Positions 1-6,422 of a stretch of 7,113 nucleotides of DNA are shown here, piece after piece. Under the pieces are notes generated by a model that saw only the letters and a list, made by a program, of their open reading frames with translations, ran no database searches and was not told where the DNA came from. Within the stretch, counting starts at the first letter, position 1. Each line of letters begins with the position of its first letter. The stretch comes from an uncultured Treponema sp. (lineage in GTDB: Bacteria; Spirochaetota; Spirochaetia; Treponematales; Treponemataceae), in the NCBI GenBank assembly GCA_937893155.1, contig CALBGU010000199.1, forward strand, positions 1 through 7,113, in the 5' to 3' direction. The position numbers were made by a program, and so were the translations under genes.

Positions 1-2
1 TG

Positions 3-113
3 GAAATATTAGACGAGCTGACGGGCGGTATCGGCGAAGTTATGAGCGAATCTCTAAAAAATATCATATCTCAATATATGCTTTCTGACGCTAAACGTGT
101 TGAGCAATACTAG
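3..113 (+). CDS. C-terminal fragment of an unidentified protein
   Basis: The window opens inside a reading frame that gives 36 residues ending in SDAKRVEQY and a TAG stop at 111-113. The composition (acidic start, amphipathic helix around ESLKNIISQYML, charged tail) looks like a genuine protein end rather than a shadow, and the other two forward frames hit stops. No family is recognisable from so short a piece. It lies on the same strand as the avd-like gene and ends 44 bases before it, so it could be the preceding gene of the same phage region. The start and most of the gene lie outside the window. Confidence 0.55.
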   Translation, partial: EILDELTGGIGEVMSESLKNIISQYMLSDAKRVEQY

Positions 114-121
114 ATAAAGGG

Positions 122-151
122 TTGAATAAACCAATCACGATATGCTAAAAT
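122..151 (+). promoter_or_regulatory. Candidate promoter giving a leaderless avd transcript
   Basis: A TTGAAT -35-like hexamer (122-127) and a TAAAAT -10-like hexamer (146-151) are separated by 18 bases. The -10 element ends only 6 bases before the ATG at 158, so transcription would begin at or next to the start codon. No Shine-Dalgarno sequence is visible before this ATG, which fits a leaderless message. The call rests on two AT-rich hexamers in an AT-rich region and is tentative. Confidence 0.35.
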
Positions 152-157
152 TTCTCT

Positions 158-631
158 ATGAGTGTGATAAAAAGCAAACGCGGATTGTCGAAAATGGAGT
201 TTTACCACAATACGCGAAAACTCAGAAGAGAAATGACCGAGTTCATTAGGCGGGAATTCGGCGTTCATTCCCGTAGTAATGCAAGCCGTATTGACCAAAC
301 TCTCCCTGCCGATTGGTACGACGAAGATATAAAAGAGATTGCAGACAATGTGCGACTTTTGTTGCGCAATCTTTTGTGGAATATCACCGCCGCAAATACG
401 ATTTACGCCAAAAACGAAACCGAACTTCAAACAAGGCGGCATTATCAGACCGAAGCAATCATAAATTGTCAGCAGCTTATCCAAGAGCTACAGTTTGCAG
501 AGGACTCTTTGCCGATAAACGCCGAAAAGCTCCTGCCGTATGTTGCAGAAATCGGATTTGAAATTACGCTACTCAAAGGCTGGCGCAAAAGCGATAATAA
601 AATAAAAATGCAGCTATCAGCTGATTTATAA
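158..631 (+). CDS. avd: DGR accessory variability determinant (Avd-like four-helix-bundle protein)
   Basis: The 157-residue basic, mostly helical protein starts MSVIKSKR and ends with a helix around EIGFEITLLKGWRKSDNK. The N-terminal MSV(I/V)KSKR block, a central AANTIYAKNETELQTRRHYQTEA segment and a C-terminal helix ending in KSD are features I recognise from small four-helix-bundle proteins found beside DGR reverse transcriptases. Known Avd proteins form a positively charged pentameric barrel that binds the reverse transcriptase and template RNA and is needed for mutagenic retrohoming. The stop codon is only 14 bases upstream of the TR, which is the classical avd-TR-RT order. ATG 158 is chosen because it supplies the conserved N-terminus; there is no ribosome binding site, and a -10-like box lies just upstream. 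At 157 residues it is somewhat longer than the roughly 125-residue Bordetella phage Avd. Function is inferred from resemblance and position. Confidence 0.85.
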   Translation: MSVIKSKRGLSKMEFYHNTRKLRREMTEFIRREFGVHSRSNASRIDQTLPADWYDEDIKEIADNVRLLLRNLLWNITAANTIYAKNETELQTRRHYQTEAIINCQQLIQELQFAEDSLPINAEKLLPYVAEIGFEITLLKGWRKSDNKIKMQLSADL

Positions 632-645
632 AAGGGTATTTTCTG

Positions 646-728
646 TACGTCGTGCTTTTGCAATAGCAACAACAATGGAAATGCCAACAACAACAATGCG
701 ACTGGGTGGTTAGGTGGCATTTCGCCCG
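646..728 (+). repeat. DGR template repeat (TR)
   Basis: This 83-base segment aligns without gaps to the reverse complement of 2266-2348. Thirteen positions differ and every one is an adenine in this copy (13 of 24 adenines changed; 0 of 59 other bases changed). All changes fall in 661-696, where the sequence is a run of AAC, AAT and AGC triplets in the frame matching the fibre gene. The 3-prime 32 bases (697-728) are identical to VR although they include three adenines, as expected for the region where cDNA synthesis starts. Identity stops abruptly at 729. The segment is not part of a plausible gene itself; it is the RNA template for mutagenic copying. Confidence 0.97.
697..728 (+). other. 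IMH* region at the 3-prime end of TR
   Basis: The last 32 bases of TR are GC-rich and perfectly conserved with VR, followed immediately by divergence (ATTCC here against CTATC after VR). In studied DGRs the initiation-of-mutagenic-homing element of VR (IMH) and its TR counterpart (IMH*) occupy this place, and differences at or after the 3-prime end make transfer one-way. The exact IMH boundary cannot be fixed from sequence alone. Confidence 0.75.
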
Positions 729-1030
729 ATTCCGTGACACAGCCAAAGGCTGTTTTGCACCCACAGGGTGTTTTGTAAAAAAACAGTGCTGTGCGACACA
801 GAAGGAGAAAATATCCTGTTGAAGTTTGGTTAATTCCGAAAAAACTTCACAAAAAGCGGCTCTGACAAGTTCGTGCGGACGCGACCCGAAAAAAAGGGCT
901 TGCATAGCATTTGATTGCAATAGAATGTTTTATGCACGGTAACTTTATGCGGCGTATTTTGCAAAAACAAGTTTTCACTTGTTACGCCGTGCAGAGCTTT
1001 TTTTTATTTTTCAAGAACTAGAGCAAAATA
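729..1030 (+). ncRNA. Structured spacer of the DGR template RNA
   Basis: These 302 bases between TR and the reverse transcriptase have no convincing gene. They hold a series of potential hairpins: 739-753 (6-bp stem, AAA loop), 757-771 (CACCC/GGGTG, ACA loop), 789-801 (CTGTG/CACAG, CGA loop), 820-849 (8-bp TGAAGTTT/AAACTTCA) and 948-993 (GGCGTA/TACGCC enclosing a 7-bp inner stem at 966-983). A T-rich run (about 998-1010) follows the last one. In Bordetella phage DGR, TR plus a downstream spacer form the RNA that binds RT-Avd and primes cDNA synthesis; this spacer is in the equivalent position. The role is inferred from position and folding potential; exact RNA ends are unknown. Confidence 0.55.
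948..1010 (+). terminator. Hairpin plus T-run before the RT gene (possible attenuator or RNA 3-prime end)
   Basis: GGCGTA (951-956) can pair with TACGCC (983-988), enclosing AACAAGT/ACTTGTT (966-972 with 977-983, competing at one base). An alternative outer pairing is GCACGG (934-939) with CCGTGC (987-992). Eight Ts begin a few bases later, around 998. This resembles a weak intrinsic terminator 20-odd bases before the RT start codon. It could limit RT expression relative to template RNA, or simply be part of the folded spacer. Confidence 0.35.
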
Positions 1031-2163
1031 ATGAGCGACAAAAGACACGAAGCAAGATACCAGCGGCGAAAAGCCAAAAGAGAAGCCAAACGCAAAGAGA
1101 AAATCGGGAATTGCGACAATTTTGGCAACGTAGCAAATGCAGACAATCTTGTTTCAGCATTCAAAAATGCGAAAAAAGGCGTATCGTGGAAAGAAAGCAT
1201 ACAGCGTTATGAAGCAAATCTGTTGACCAACATTTTGGAAACAAAGCAAAAACTCTTAAATGGCGAAGACATAAGGCGCGGTTTTGTTGAATTCGACGTG
1301 AACGAACGCGGGAAAGTGCGACACATAAAATCTGTGCATATTTCAGAGCGGGTTGTACAGAAATGCTTATGCAATGAAGTTTTAACCCCGATTTTTACAC
1401 GCTCCCTCATTTACGACAACGGCGCAAGTATCAAAAACAAAGGAATTTCTTTTGCGCTCAATCGCTTAATATGCCATTTGCGCAGATTTCCCGAGAAAAC
1501 GGATTTTCTAACAACGGCTATGCGCTTATCATCGACTTCAAAGGCTATTTTGACAACATCGACCACCGCGCACTTGCATTGCAGATTTCGCCGCATTTGC
1601 ACGACAAGCGTCTTCGTAGCCTTTTGTGGAACTTTATCGCGGCTTTTGGCGAAAAGGGCTTAGGGCTTGGAAGCGAAGTTTCGCAGATTTGTGCGGTATT
1701 TTTCCCGAACAAAATCGACCATTTCATAAAAAAGCATTTGCACATCAAATACTACGGGCGATATATGGACGATTCGTATTTAATCCACGCTGACAAAGCA
1801 TATTTGCAAAAATGCCTTGCAGAAATAAAAGCCCTTGCCGCCACGCTGAAAATCACACTAAACGAGAAAAAGACCCGCATTGTGAAATTGTCTAACGGCG
1901 TGCCTTTTTTGAAAGGGCGGTATGTGCTGACATCTACAGGAAAAATCATAAAATATTCGGCAAGCAACAGTATTGTGAGAATGAGGCGAAAGCTCAAACG
2001 CTTCAAACGTCTTTTAGAGCAAGGCAAAATAACAGCCGACGACATTCGCACATCATACCAATCGTGGAAAGGCAACTATAAAAAACGATTCGACGATTAT
2101 TACCGAATAAAGCGATTAGACAAACTTTTTGATGAACTTTTTATCCAGAACTGGCACAAATAA
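1031..2163 (+). CDS. DGR reverse transcriptase, interrupted by a one-base frameshift
   Basis: Joined across a -1 shift at 1496-1499, the two frames give a 377-residue reverse transcriptase. A lysine/arginine-rich N-terminus (residues 5-24) is followed by fingers motifs (GKVRHI about 94-99, ERVVQ about 106-110, YDNGAS 128-133). Palm motif A is DFKGYFD (169-175), the DGR-type motif is GLGLGSEVSQ (210-219), the catalytic YMDD is 245-248, and a basic thumb follows. The SEVSQ-type motif in place of the LPQG of retroviral and group II intron enzymes is characteristic of DGR reverse transcriptases, which copy TR RNA with errors at adenines. The frame from 1031 continues out of register after PEK (residue 156); the catalytic half resumes as NGFSNNGY in the frame that reads AAC at 1498-1500. 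An extra A in the four-A run would restore the frame. The ribosome binding site is weak (GAG, 7 bases before ATG). As written, the product would lack all catalytic motifs. Confidence 0.93.
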
Positions 2164-2179
2164 AAACCGCCTACGGCGG
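2161..2179 (-). terminator. Intrinsic terminator of the tail-fibre gene
   Basis: On the minus strand, a CCGCC-GTA-GGCGG hairpin (2179-2167) is followed directly by TTTTTA (2166-2161), a compact factor-independent terminator about 60 bases past the fibre stop codon. It abuts the RT stop codon (2161-2163). On the plus strand the hairpin lacks a T-run, so it should act mainly on the fibre transcript. Confidence 0.6.
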
Positions 2180-2207
2180 ATAAAACATTGCTTTTCCCAG
2201 AAGATAA

Positions 2208-2228
2208 CTCGCACCACAAGGGTGCGAG
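2208..2228. promoter_or_regulatory. Inverted repeat downstream of VR, candidate DGR target hairpin/cruciform
   Basis: CTCGCACC and GGTGCGAG form a perfect 8-bp inverted repeat with a 5-base loop. It begins 37 bases past the 3-prime end of VR and 11 bases past the fibre stop codon. In Bordetella phage BPP-1 an 8-bp-stem inverted repeat a short distance after IMH is required for efficient retrohoming; the stem length and position here match closely. It has no following T-run in either direction, so a terminator is less likely, although a transcript-end role cannot be excluded. Confidence 0.65.
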
Positions 2229-2239
2229 ATGTTTAGATT

Positions 2240-4420
2240 TTATGTCGTTAAACCGACACAGATAGCGGGCGAAATGCCACCTAACCACCCAGTCGCAGAG
2301 TAGGTGCCGGCATGTCCATAGAGGTTGCCAAAGCAAAAGCACGACGTATTTTCCCCACTCGGAGAGGCTTCCCACCACCCTTTTCTTGACCCATTGAGCA
2401 TTTTCACCTTATATACTGTGCTATCACGATATGCCGCCCATTGTGCTTGAAATCCGTTCCACGTTTTCTCACCCCAAACAGTGCAGCCCCATACTTCCGC
2501 TTCCATCGGCAAAAACACCGTGTCTTTATACCAACCCCAGTCCCCCTTCTTTGAATACAATCGTGGCACTTCTAAAAGCACATCGCCAAGCACAGCCTTT
2601 AACCCAGCCGCAAACTTATTGTTAAGCCACCCTCTAAGCTCCGTCTCAGGATACCCGCCCGTATTGGTGTCTGTTGCATTCATTCGCTTTTCAAGCACGC
2701 AATTTCTAAACTGCATAATCAGATGAGGAACAGCAAGCTCTGTTTCTCCGCAATGCAAAAGTGTATTAAAGCCCATAATCATCAGTCGCAGGTTCTTGTA
2801 TTCCGCATTCCACGTATATGTTGTGCCGTCTACCGTAAGCTCCGACAAATCCACATACGCGCACAACTTTAGCCCGTCAAAATGGTTCGCCTGATACCAT
2901 TCACGCAATTTCGGCACAACCAGCAATGCTTCTTCCGCTGTTGCAGGCGCGTCGGAATGTGTTTCGCGAATACCCAGCAAATCAAGCAAATTCACCGCCC
3001 TGCTTTCGTCAAACAACGCCGTTGTATCAAACGAACATTCTGCCAAAAGAGCGTCCGTCTGCGCACTTTTTTGCATAGCTCTTTCTTTTTCGGCATCTAC
3101 CAACGTATCAACGTAGCCCTTATTTGCAATGTCTTTTGCTTCTTCTGGAGCTTCAACCTTAGCCCGCCCGTTTTCATCGCGGATAACAAACTTTCGCGCC
3201 ATTGCCTCCGCCGTGAAATTCGCTTCCTTGAAATTGAGTTCACTCTCCCCGATTGAAACACTGTCATCAGAAAGGAAAAACACTTTACCTTTATTTACTG
3301 TACCAGAATTGACGAAAACGAGTTTATTCTTAAAGGCTTTCGGATTTGTATCTCTATATCCTATGTATCTGTTCCACGCGCCTGATTGAACTTCCCAAAA
3401 TCCATTTTCAACTGCGTTATCTTGATTTTTCAAGAAGACCATTTGACCGATAGAACACGCAATGCCGTCAATCTCAATCTCTCCTCCCTCTTCCACGTCC
3501 ACATTTGCGGTAGAAGCTGCGGCTGGTACAATATTAAGATATTCATAGCGATTAAAAAACTCATTTGAGTATTGATACAAATTATTTATGTGTTCTGCAA
3601 AAGTCGCAATCAAAGCCGTTACACTTTCGCTTGAAGTAAAATCCACTCCGTGAACGCTCATACTCTGCCCAGTCGGGATATTAGAGCCTTTGACTTGACC
3701 GCCTTCAACCCCAAAATTAATATTTCCGACTTTCACCGCTCCAGTTTTCAGAGTTCCGTCTTCATTTAATGAAGCAAGCATTTTTTCAATAATCTCTGCA
3801 ATATTCCACGCTTGAAAAGTTGCAGTTTTGTTTGCCGTCCATTGTGTATTTTCAGCATTATATTTATGTGCGTCGATATTTTTTATCATATCGTCAGTGA
3901 TATTCAACGTTCCCGCAGGAATACTTACTTCTGCAATTTTTACAAATCCCGCGTCTGCAACAGGAGCGGATTCAGAACCGTCTGAACCACGTTTTACCGC
4001 AACATCAAGCGTAATTTTCTTTTTCGTTGCTATCGTTCTACTCGTTTTAACACTTGTTGACGGGTCGCGGAACATTCTTTTTTGCTCTTCATACTCAACT
4101 TCTTTTGCACGAACTTCAATAATATCAATGCGGTCATTCTCACTGCTAGCCGCTTCAAAACTCACAGGCTCTATTGTTTGTGTTTCCACAACCGCAGAAC
4201 CTGTACTGGCACAAAAAGCCATAATCGGCTCAATCGACACATTCATTCCGCCTGAGGAATATGCACTGACTTTTCCGCCGATTACATAATTTCCCTTTTC
4301 CGATATTACCGATTGCATAGCAACAGCAATATTGTGCATTGCTCTGTCGTAGCCATAAGTAAAATCAACCGCTTTCAAAATCTCATTTTCAGCTGCAATA
4401 GCCGTTGAAAGATTACTCAT
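2240..4420 (-). CDS. Phage tail-fibre-like protein diversified by the DGR (variable protein)
   Basis: This 726-residue protein starts at an ATG with a strong Shine-Dalgarno (GGAGGG, 7 bases upstream). Residues 1-200 resemble the N-terminal part of phage tail or baseplate appendage proteins (ENDRIDIIEVRA, APVADAGFVKIAEVSIPAG). Residues about 300-395 look like a tail-fibre module (GQMVFLKNQDNAVENGFWEV). ANKGYVD at about 435 resembles the (A/N)KxYVD motif common in fibres. The C-terminal region from about 500 contains GGYPETELRGWLNNKF, FLPMEAEVWG and GWWEASPSGENTSCFCF, a pattern I associate with DUF6273-like domains related to the C-type-lectin folds used by DGR variable proteins. The last 30 or so residues carry the VR: residues 697, 698, 700, 701, 703 and 705-708 differ from the TR-encoded version. 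The likely role is adhesion to a host surface receptor at the tail tip. It lies downstream of the MuF gene on the same strand with a 62-base gap. The tail-fibre role is inferred from these resemblances and the DGR. Confidence 0.85.
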   Translation of the reverse strand: MSNLSTAIAAENEILKAVDFTYGYDRAMHNIAVAMQSVISEKGNYVIGGKVSAYSSGGMNVSIEPIMAFCASTGSAVVETQTIEPVSFEAASSENDRIDIIEVRAKEVEYEEQKRMFRDPSTSVKTSRTIATKKKITLDVAVKRGSDGSESAPVADAGFVKIAEVSIPAGTLNITDDMIKNIDAHKYNAENTQWTANKTATFQAWNIAEIIEKMLASLNEDGTLKTGAVKVGNINFGVEGGQVKGSNIPTGQSMSVHGVDFTSSESVTALIATFAEHINNLYQYSNEFFNRYEYLNIVPAAASTANVDVEEGGEIEIDGIACSIGQMVFLKNQDNAVENGFWEVQSGAWNRYIGYRDTNPKAFKNKLVFVNSGTVNKGKVFFLSDDSVSIGESELNFKEANFTAEAMARKFVIRDENGRAKVEAPEEAKDIANKGYVDTLVDAEKERAMQKSAQTDALLAECSFDTTALFDESRAVNLLDLLGIRETHSDAPATAEEALLVVPKLREWYQANHFDGLKLCAYVDLSELTVDGTTYTWNAEYKNLRLMIMGFNTLLHCGETELAVPHLIMQFRNCVLEKRMNATDTNTGGYPETELRGWLNNKFAAGLKAVLGDVLLEVPRLYSKKGDWGWYKDTVFLPMEAEVWGCTVWGEKTWNGFQAQWAAYRDSTVYKVKMLNGSRKGWWEASPSGENTSCFCFGNLYGHAGTYSATGWLGGISPAICVGLTT
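2266..2348 (-). repeat. DGR variable repeat (VR)
   Basis: This is the C-terminal part of the fibre gene and the partner of TR 646-728. Read in frame, TR codons AAT, AGC, AAC, AAT, AAT, AAC, AAC, AAC and AAT have become TTT, GGC, CTC, TAT, CAT, GGC, ACC, TAC and TCT. The corresponding changes are N to F, S to G, N to L, N to Y, N to H, N to G, N to T, N to Y and N to S. One AAC codon (residue 699) and the GGA codon (702) are unchanged. Changes touch only first and second codon positions, so no stop codon can arise from AAY codons. The 3-prime 32 bases (2266-2297) are identical to TR and contain the presumed IMH. Confidence 0.97.
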
Positions 4421-4482
4421 CTATTTTCCCTCCATTATGTATTTTTCTTTTCTACAGATATAGGAAATATTCTTATTTTCGC

Positions 4483-6390
4483 TTATTTTTCATTCGGGTA
4501 ATATCGAATCCACGCACCACGACACCACGGATGAAAAGCTCCCGTGCAAACATCGTCTTTTTCACCGCTCCATTCTTTGCCTTCCCAAATCACAAAATCG
4601 GCTATTCCGTCGTCTGCGTTTTGGCTTGATAATGGCTTATCGCTCCATAGTGCAATTTTGCCGTTCATCCTGCGACAGAAAGGGCAAGTGTTATCGTCAA
4701 TAACTTCAATGCGTTGAAAATACGTCTTTTCGCCCTCTGGAGTGTTGTAAACTTCTTCTCGCACAAAGCCGTTATTAAAAGCATTTTGCATTTCCGTATC
4801 TGCAAGCCTTTTGAAATCGCGGTTATCGCCTGTCATTTTGTCAAAAAGCATTTGTGCAACATCACTTTTGCTTTTGTGGTTTTTCACTCCGTCAACAAGA
4901 ATCGTCTGAATATCGCTTCTCATTTTGTTGTCTATATTTGTAATCTTTAAGCCTGCCGATTGTTGCATAATCTCAATACGCGCTTGCTCTTGCCGTGAAA
5001 AACTGTTGCCAAAAGCATTTTGCATATTCTTAACGCTATCGCTTATCCAATCAAAAGACTTATCATTGTAATTCAAATCCATAAGAGGAAGCTGTTTAAC
5101 AGCGTCAAAAGTGTTATACTGAAGCATACGGTTAAGAACCTTGCTTAATGCCGTTGAGTTAAGAATGATTTTCTTTTCGCTGTCTTTAAGATTTTTGTTC
5201 ATAAACTTCTCAAGATTTTTTACGAACTTATCCCAATCGGCTTTTTTTATCGGCTTACCGCTCTCACACTCATAAAGCACTTTGCCTTTGTGTGTCAAAA
5301 CATCGTCAGAAATTGCTTTCTTGACAGTAGTATTTTCTGCCTTTGGTAATCCAAAATAGGAAGTTACAAACTCATACACACTTTTTGTGTAATCGTCAAA
5401 AAACTTATCCCATTTTTTCGTTAAATCTTCCTGAGCCTTAAAGACAAAGCCCTCGCCGCTCTTTTCGCTTTTCTCAATCCCGATAGGCACGCGCAAAGCC
5501 TTTGACAAACAGCGCACGGCTTTTTCCATTTTCTCATATCTGTTTGTCTTCGTGATATTCTCAAACTCAAAGCGAATTGACTTATTGACGGCACGGCTTT
5601 TATGTGGTATGCTTGAACTGTTGGGAGTAATAACCCCAGCGGATTTTGGACGAGGCTGTTTTTCAGTCCCGTCCGCTTTTTTTACAACATTTCGCATATC
5701 GAAAAATTCAACCTCCTTTTCTTTCTGAAAACAAATAATAGTTACTGTTTTAGGCTTACTTGTATTTGTAGCTCCGTTCATCATTGCCGCATAACGTCTA
5801 TAATCTGATGACGTTCTACTCGCAAAAAACAATACTACTCCAGTTGCTTGTTTTAAGCCGTCCTGATAGCGTTTCTTTACTGTTCCTAAATTGCCACTTA
5901 TATTTTTGAAATCAAAAGGCAAATTGTTAATTATCGCATCATAAGATTTTGTAGAAGAATTTTCTTCATTCAAATAAACTTCAAAACCTTTTCGCGCCAA
6001 AAATTGAGCGTCAAAAAATTCTGTTTGGCGTTTAGAAGCGTCTTGTGGTGAGATTTTATTTGTAAAAGGGTTTCTGCTTTCGTGATAATGAATAGCGGGA
6101 TATTTTCCCATTGTAAAAGACAACGTGCATTCTGCTTTTTTTTGCAGAATATCTTTTTTGTCAGCCCTATTTGTATTATCCGAAATATCTTTTAGAAGTT
6201 TTTTTAATTTCCCGATTGTAACCGACTGAAAATCTTTTTTTCCTTTTCCTTGAAAAGTATTTTCTCTTTTGTTGTCGGAAAATACACGCTGATACTGATA
6301 GCCCGCCCTGTTTTCTGTTGGCGGCACTATTACCGTGCGTATTCCTTTCTCTATGTATTCTGCTTCCAACTCTTCCCAAGTTATACTCAT
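4483..6390 (-). CDS. MuF-domain phage head protein with N-terminal nuclease-like region
   Basis: The C-terminal 160 residues match the phage Mu F-like minor head domain: TEMQNAFNNG (532-541), DDNTCPFCRRMNGK (565-578) and the terminal HPWCRG (620-625), a Cys/His set typical of that family. MuF proteins sit in the capsid at or near the portal and can be injected with DNA. The 635-residue length is much greater than a minimal MuF protein. Residues 95-235 look like a nuclease: E124 in a predicted helix (TEFFDAQFLARKGFEVYL), then SYDAII with D151, and D160-F-K162. This arrangement fits a PD-(D/E)XK core, or a BECR/CdiA-type toxin fold of the kind reported in phage polyvalent and MuF-toxin proteins. 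A low-complexity linker (about 245-270) and an unrecognised lysine-rich helical region (280-470) connect it to MuF. The start has a good Shine-Dalgarno (AGGAAG, 7 bases upstream). MuF identity is solid; the nuclease assignment is an inference from motif spacing. Confidence 0.82.
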   Translation of the reverse strand: MSITWEELEAEYIEKGIRTVIVPPTENRAGYQYQRVFSDNKRENTFQGKGKKDFQSVTIGKLKKLLKDISDNTNRADKKDILQKKAECTLSFTMGKYPAIHYHESRNPFTNKISPQDASKRQTEFFDAQFLARKGFEVYLNEENSSTKSYDAIINNLPFDFKNISGNLGTVKKRYQDGLKQATGVVLFFASRTSSDYRRYAAMMNGATNTSKPKTVTIICFQKEKEVEFFDMRNVVKKADGTEKQPRPKSAGVITPNSSSIPHKSRAVNKSIRFEFENITKTNRYEKMEKAVRCLSKALRVPIGIEKSEKSGEGFVFKAQEDLTKKWDKFFDDYTKSVYEFVTSYFGLPKAENTTVKKAISDDVLTHKGKVLYECESGKPIKKADWDKFVKNLEKFMNKNLKDSEKKIILNSTALSKVLNRMLQYNTFDAVKQLPLMDLNYNDKSFDWISDSVKNMQNAFGNSFSRQEQARIEIMQQSAGLKITNIDNKMRSDIQTILVDGVKNHKSKSDVAQMLFDKMTGDNRDFKRLADTEMQNAFNNGFVREEVYNTPEGEKTYFQRIEVIDDNTCPFCRRMNGKIALWSDKPLSSQNADDGIADFVIWEGKEWSGEKDDVCTGAFHPWCRGAWIRYYPNEK

Positions 6391-6422
6391 TCTTCTACTT
6401 CCTATTACCCGATAAATTTGTT

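Noticed and set aside
661..696. AAC/AAT-rich stretch as a microsatellite
   Set aside because: The triplets match the VR at all non-adenine positions, so the stretch is explained as the mutable core of the TR.
802..807. AAGGAG ribosome-binding-like motif
   Set aside because: No ATG or GTG follows at a suitable distance, and the nearby TTG frame stops after four codons.
573..920. Minus-strand open frame across TR and the spacer
   Set aside because: It is antisense to the TR and to the avd 3-prime end, its protein is a Cys/His/Phe-rich shadow, and the strand is not supported by any start signal.
1484..1502. Programmed -1 ribosomal frameshift
   Set aside because: Neither ATTTCCC nor GAGAAAACG forms a canonical X-XXY-YYZ slippery heptamer in the zero frame, so a one-base loss is simpler.
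1471..2163. Second RT frame as an independent gene starting at ATG 1471
   Set aside because: The ATG has no ribosome binding site, and the first nine residues do not fit the family. Homology clearly continues from the upstream frame across the shift.
3828..4289. Plus-strand 153-residue frame inside the fibre gene
   Set aside because: It is antisense to a well-supported coding region with a strong start. The hydrophobic serine/phenylalanine composition is typical of a complementary-strand shadow.
6318..6422. Upstream ATG extension of the small plus-strand gene
   Set aside because: The extension lies antisense to the MuF gene start and is an artefactually hydrophobic stretch; ATG 6423 gives the plausible protein.
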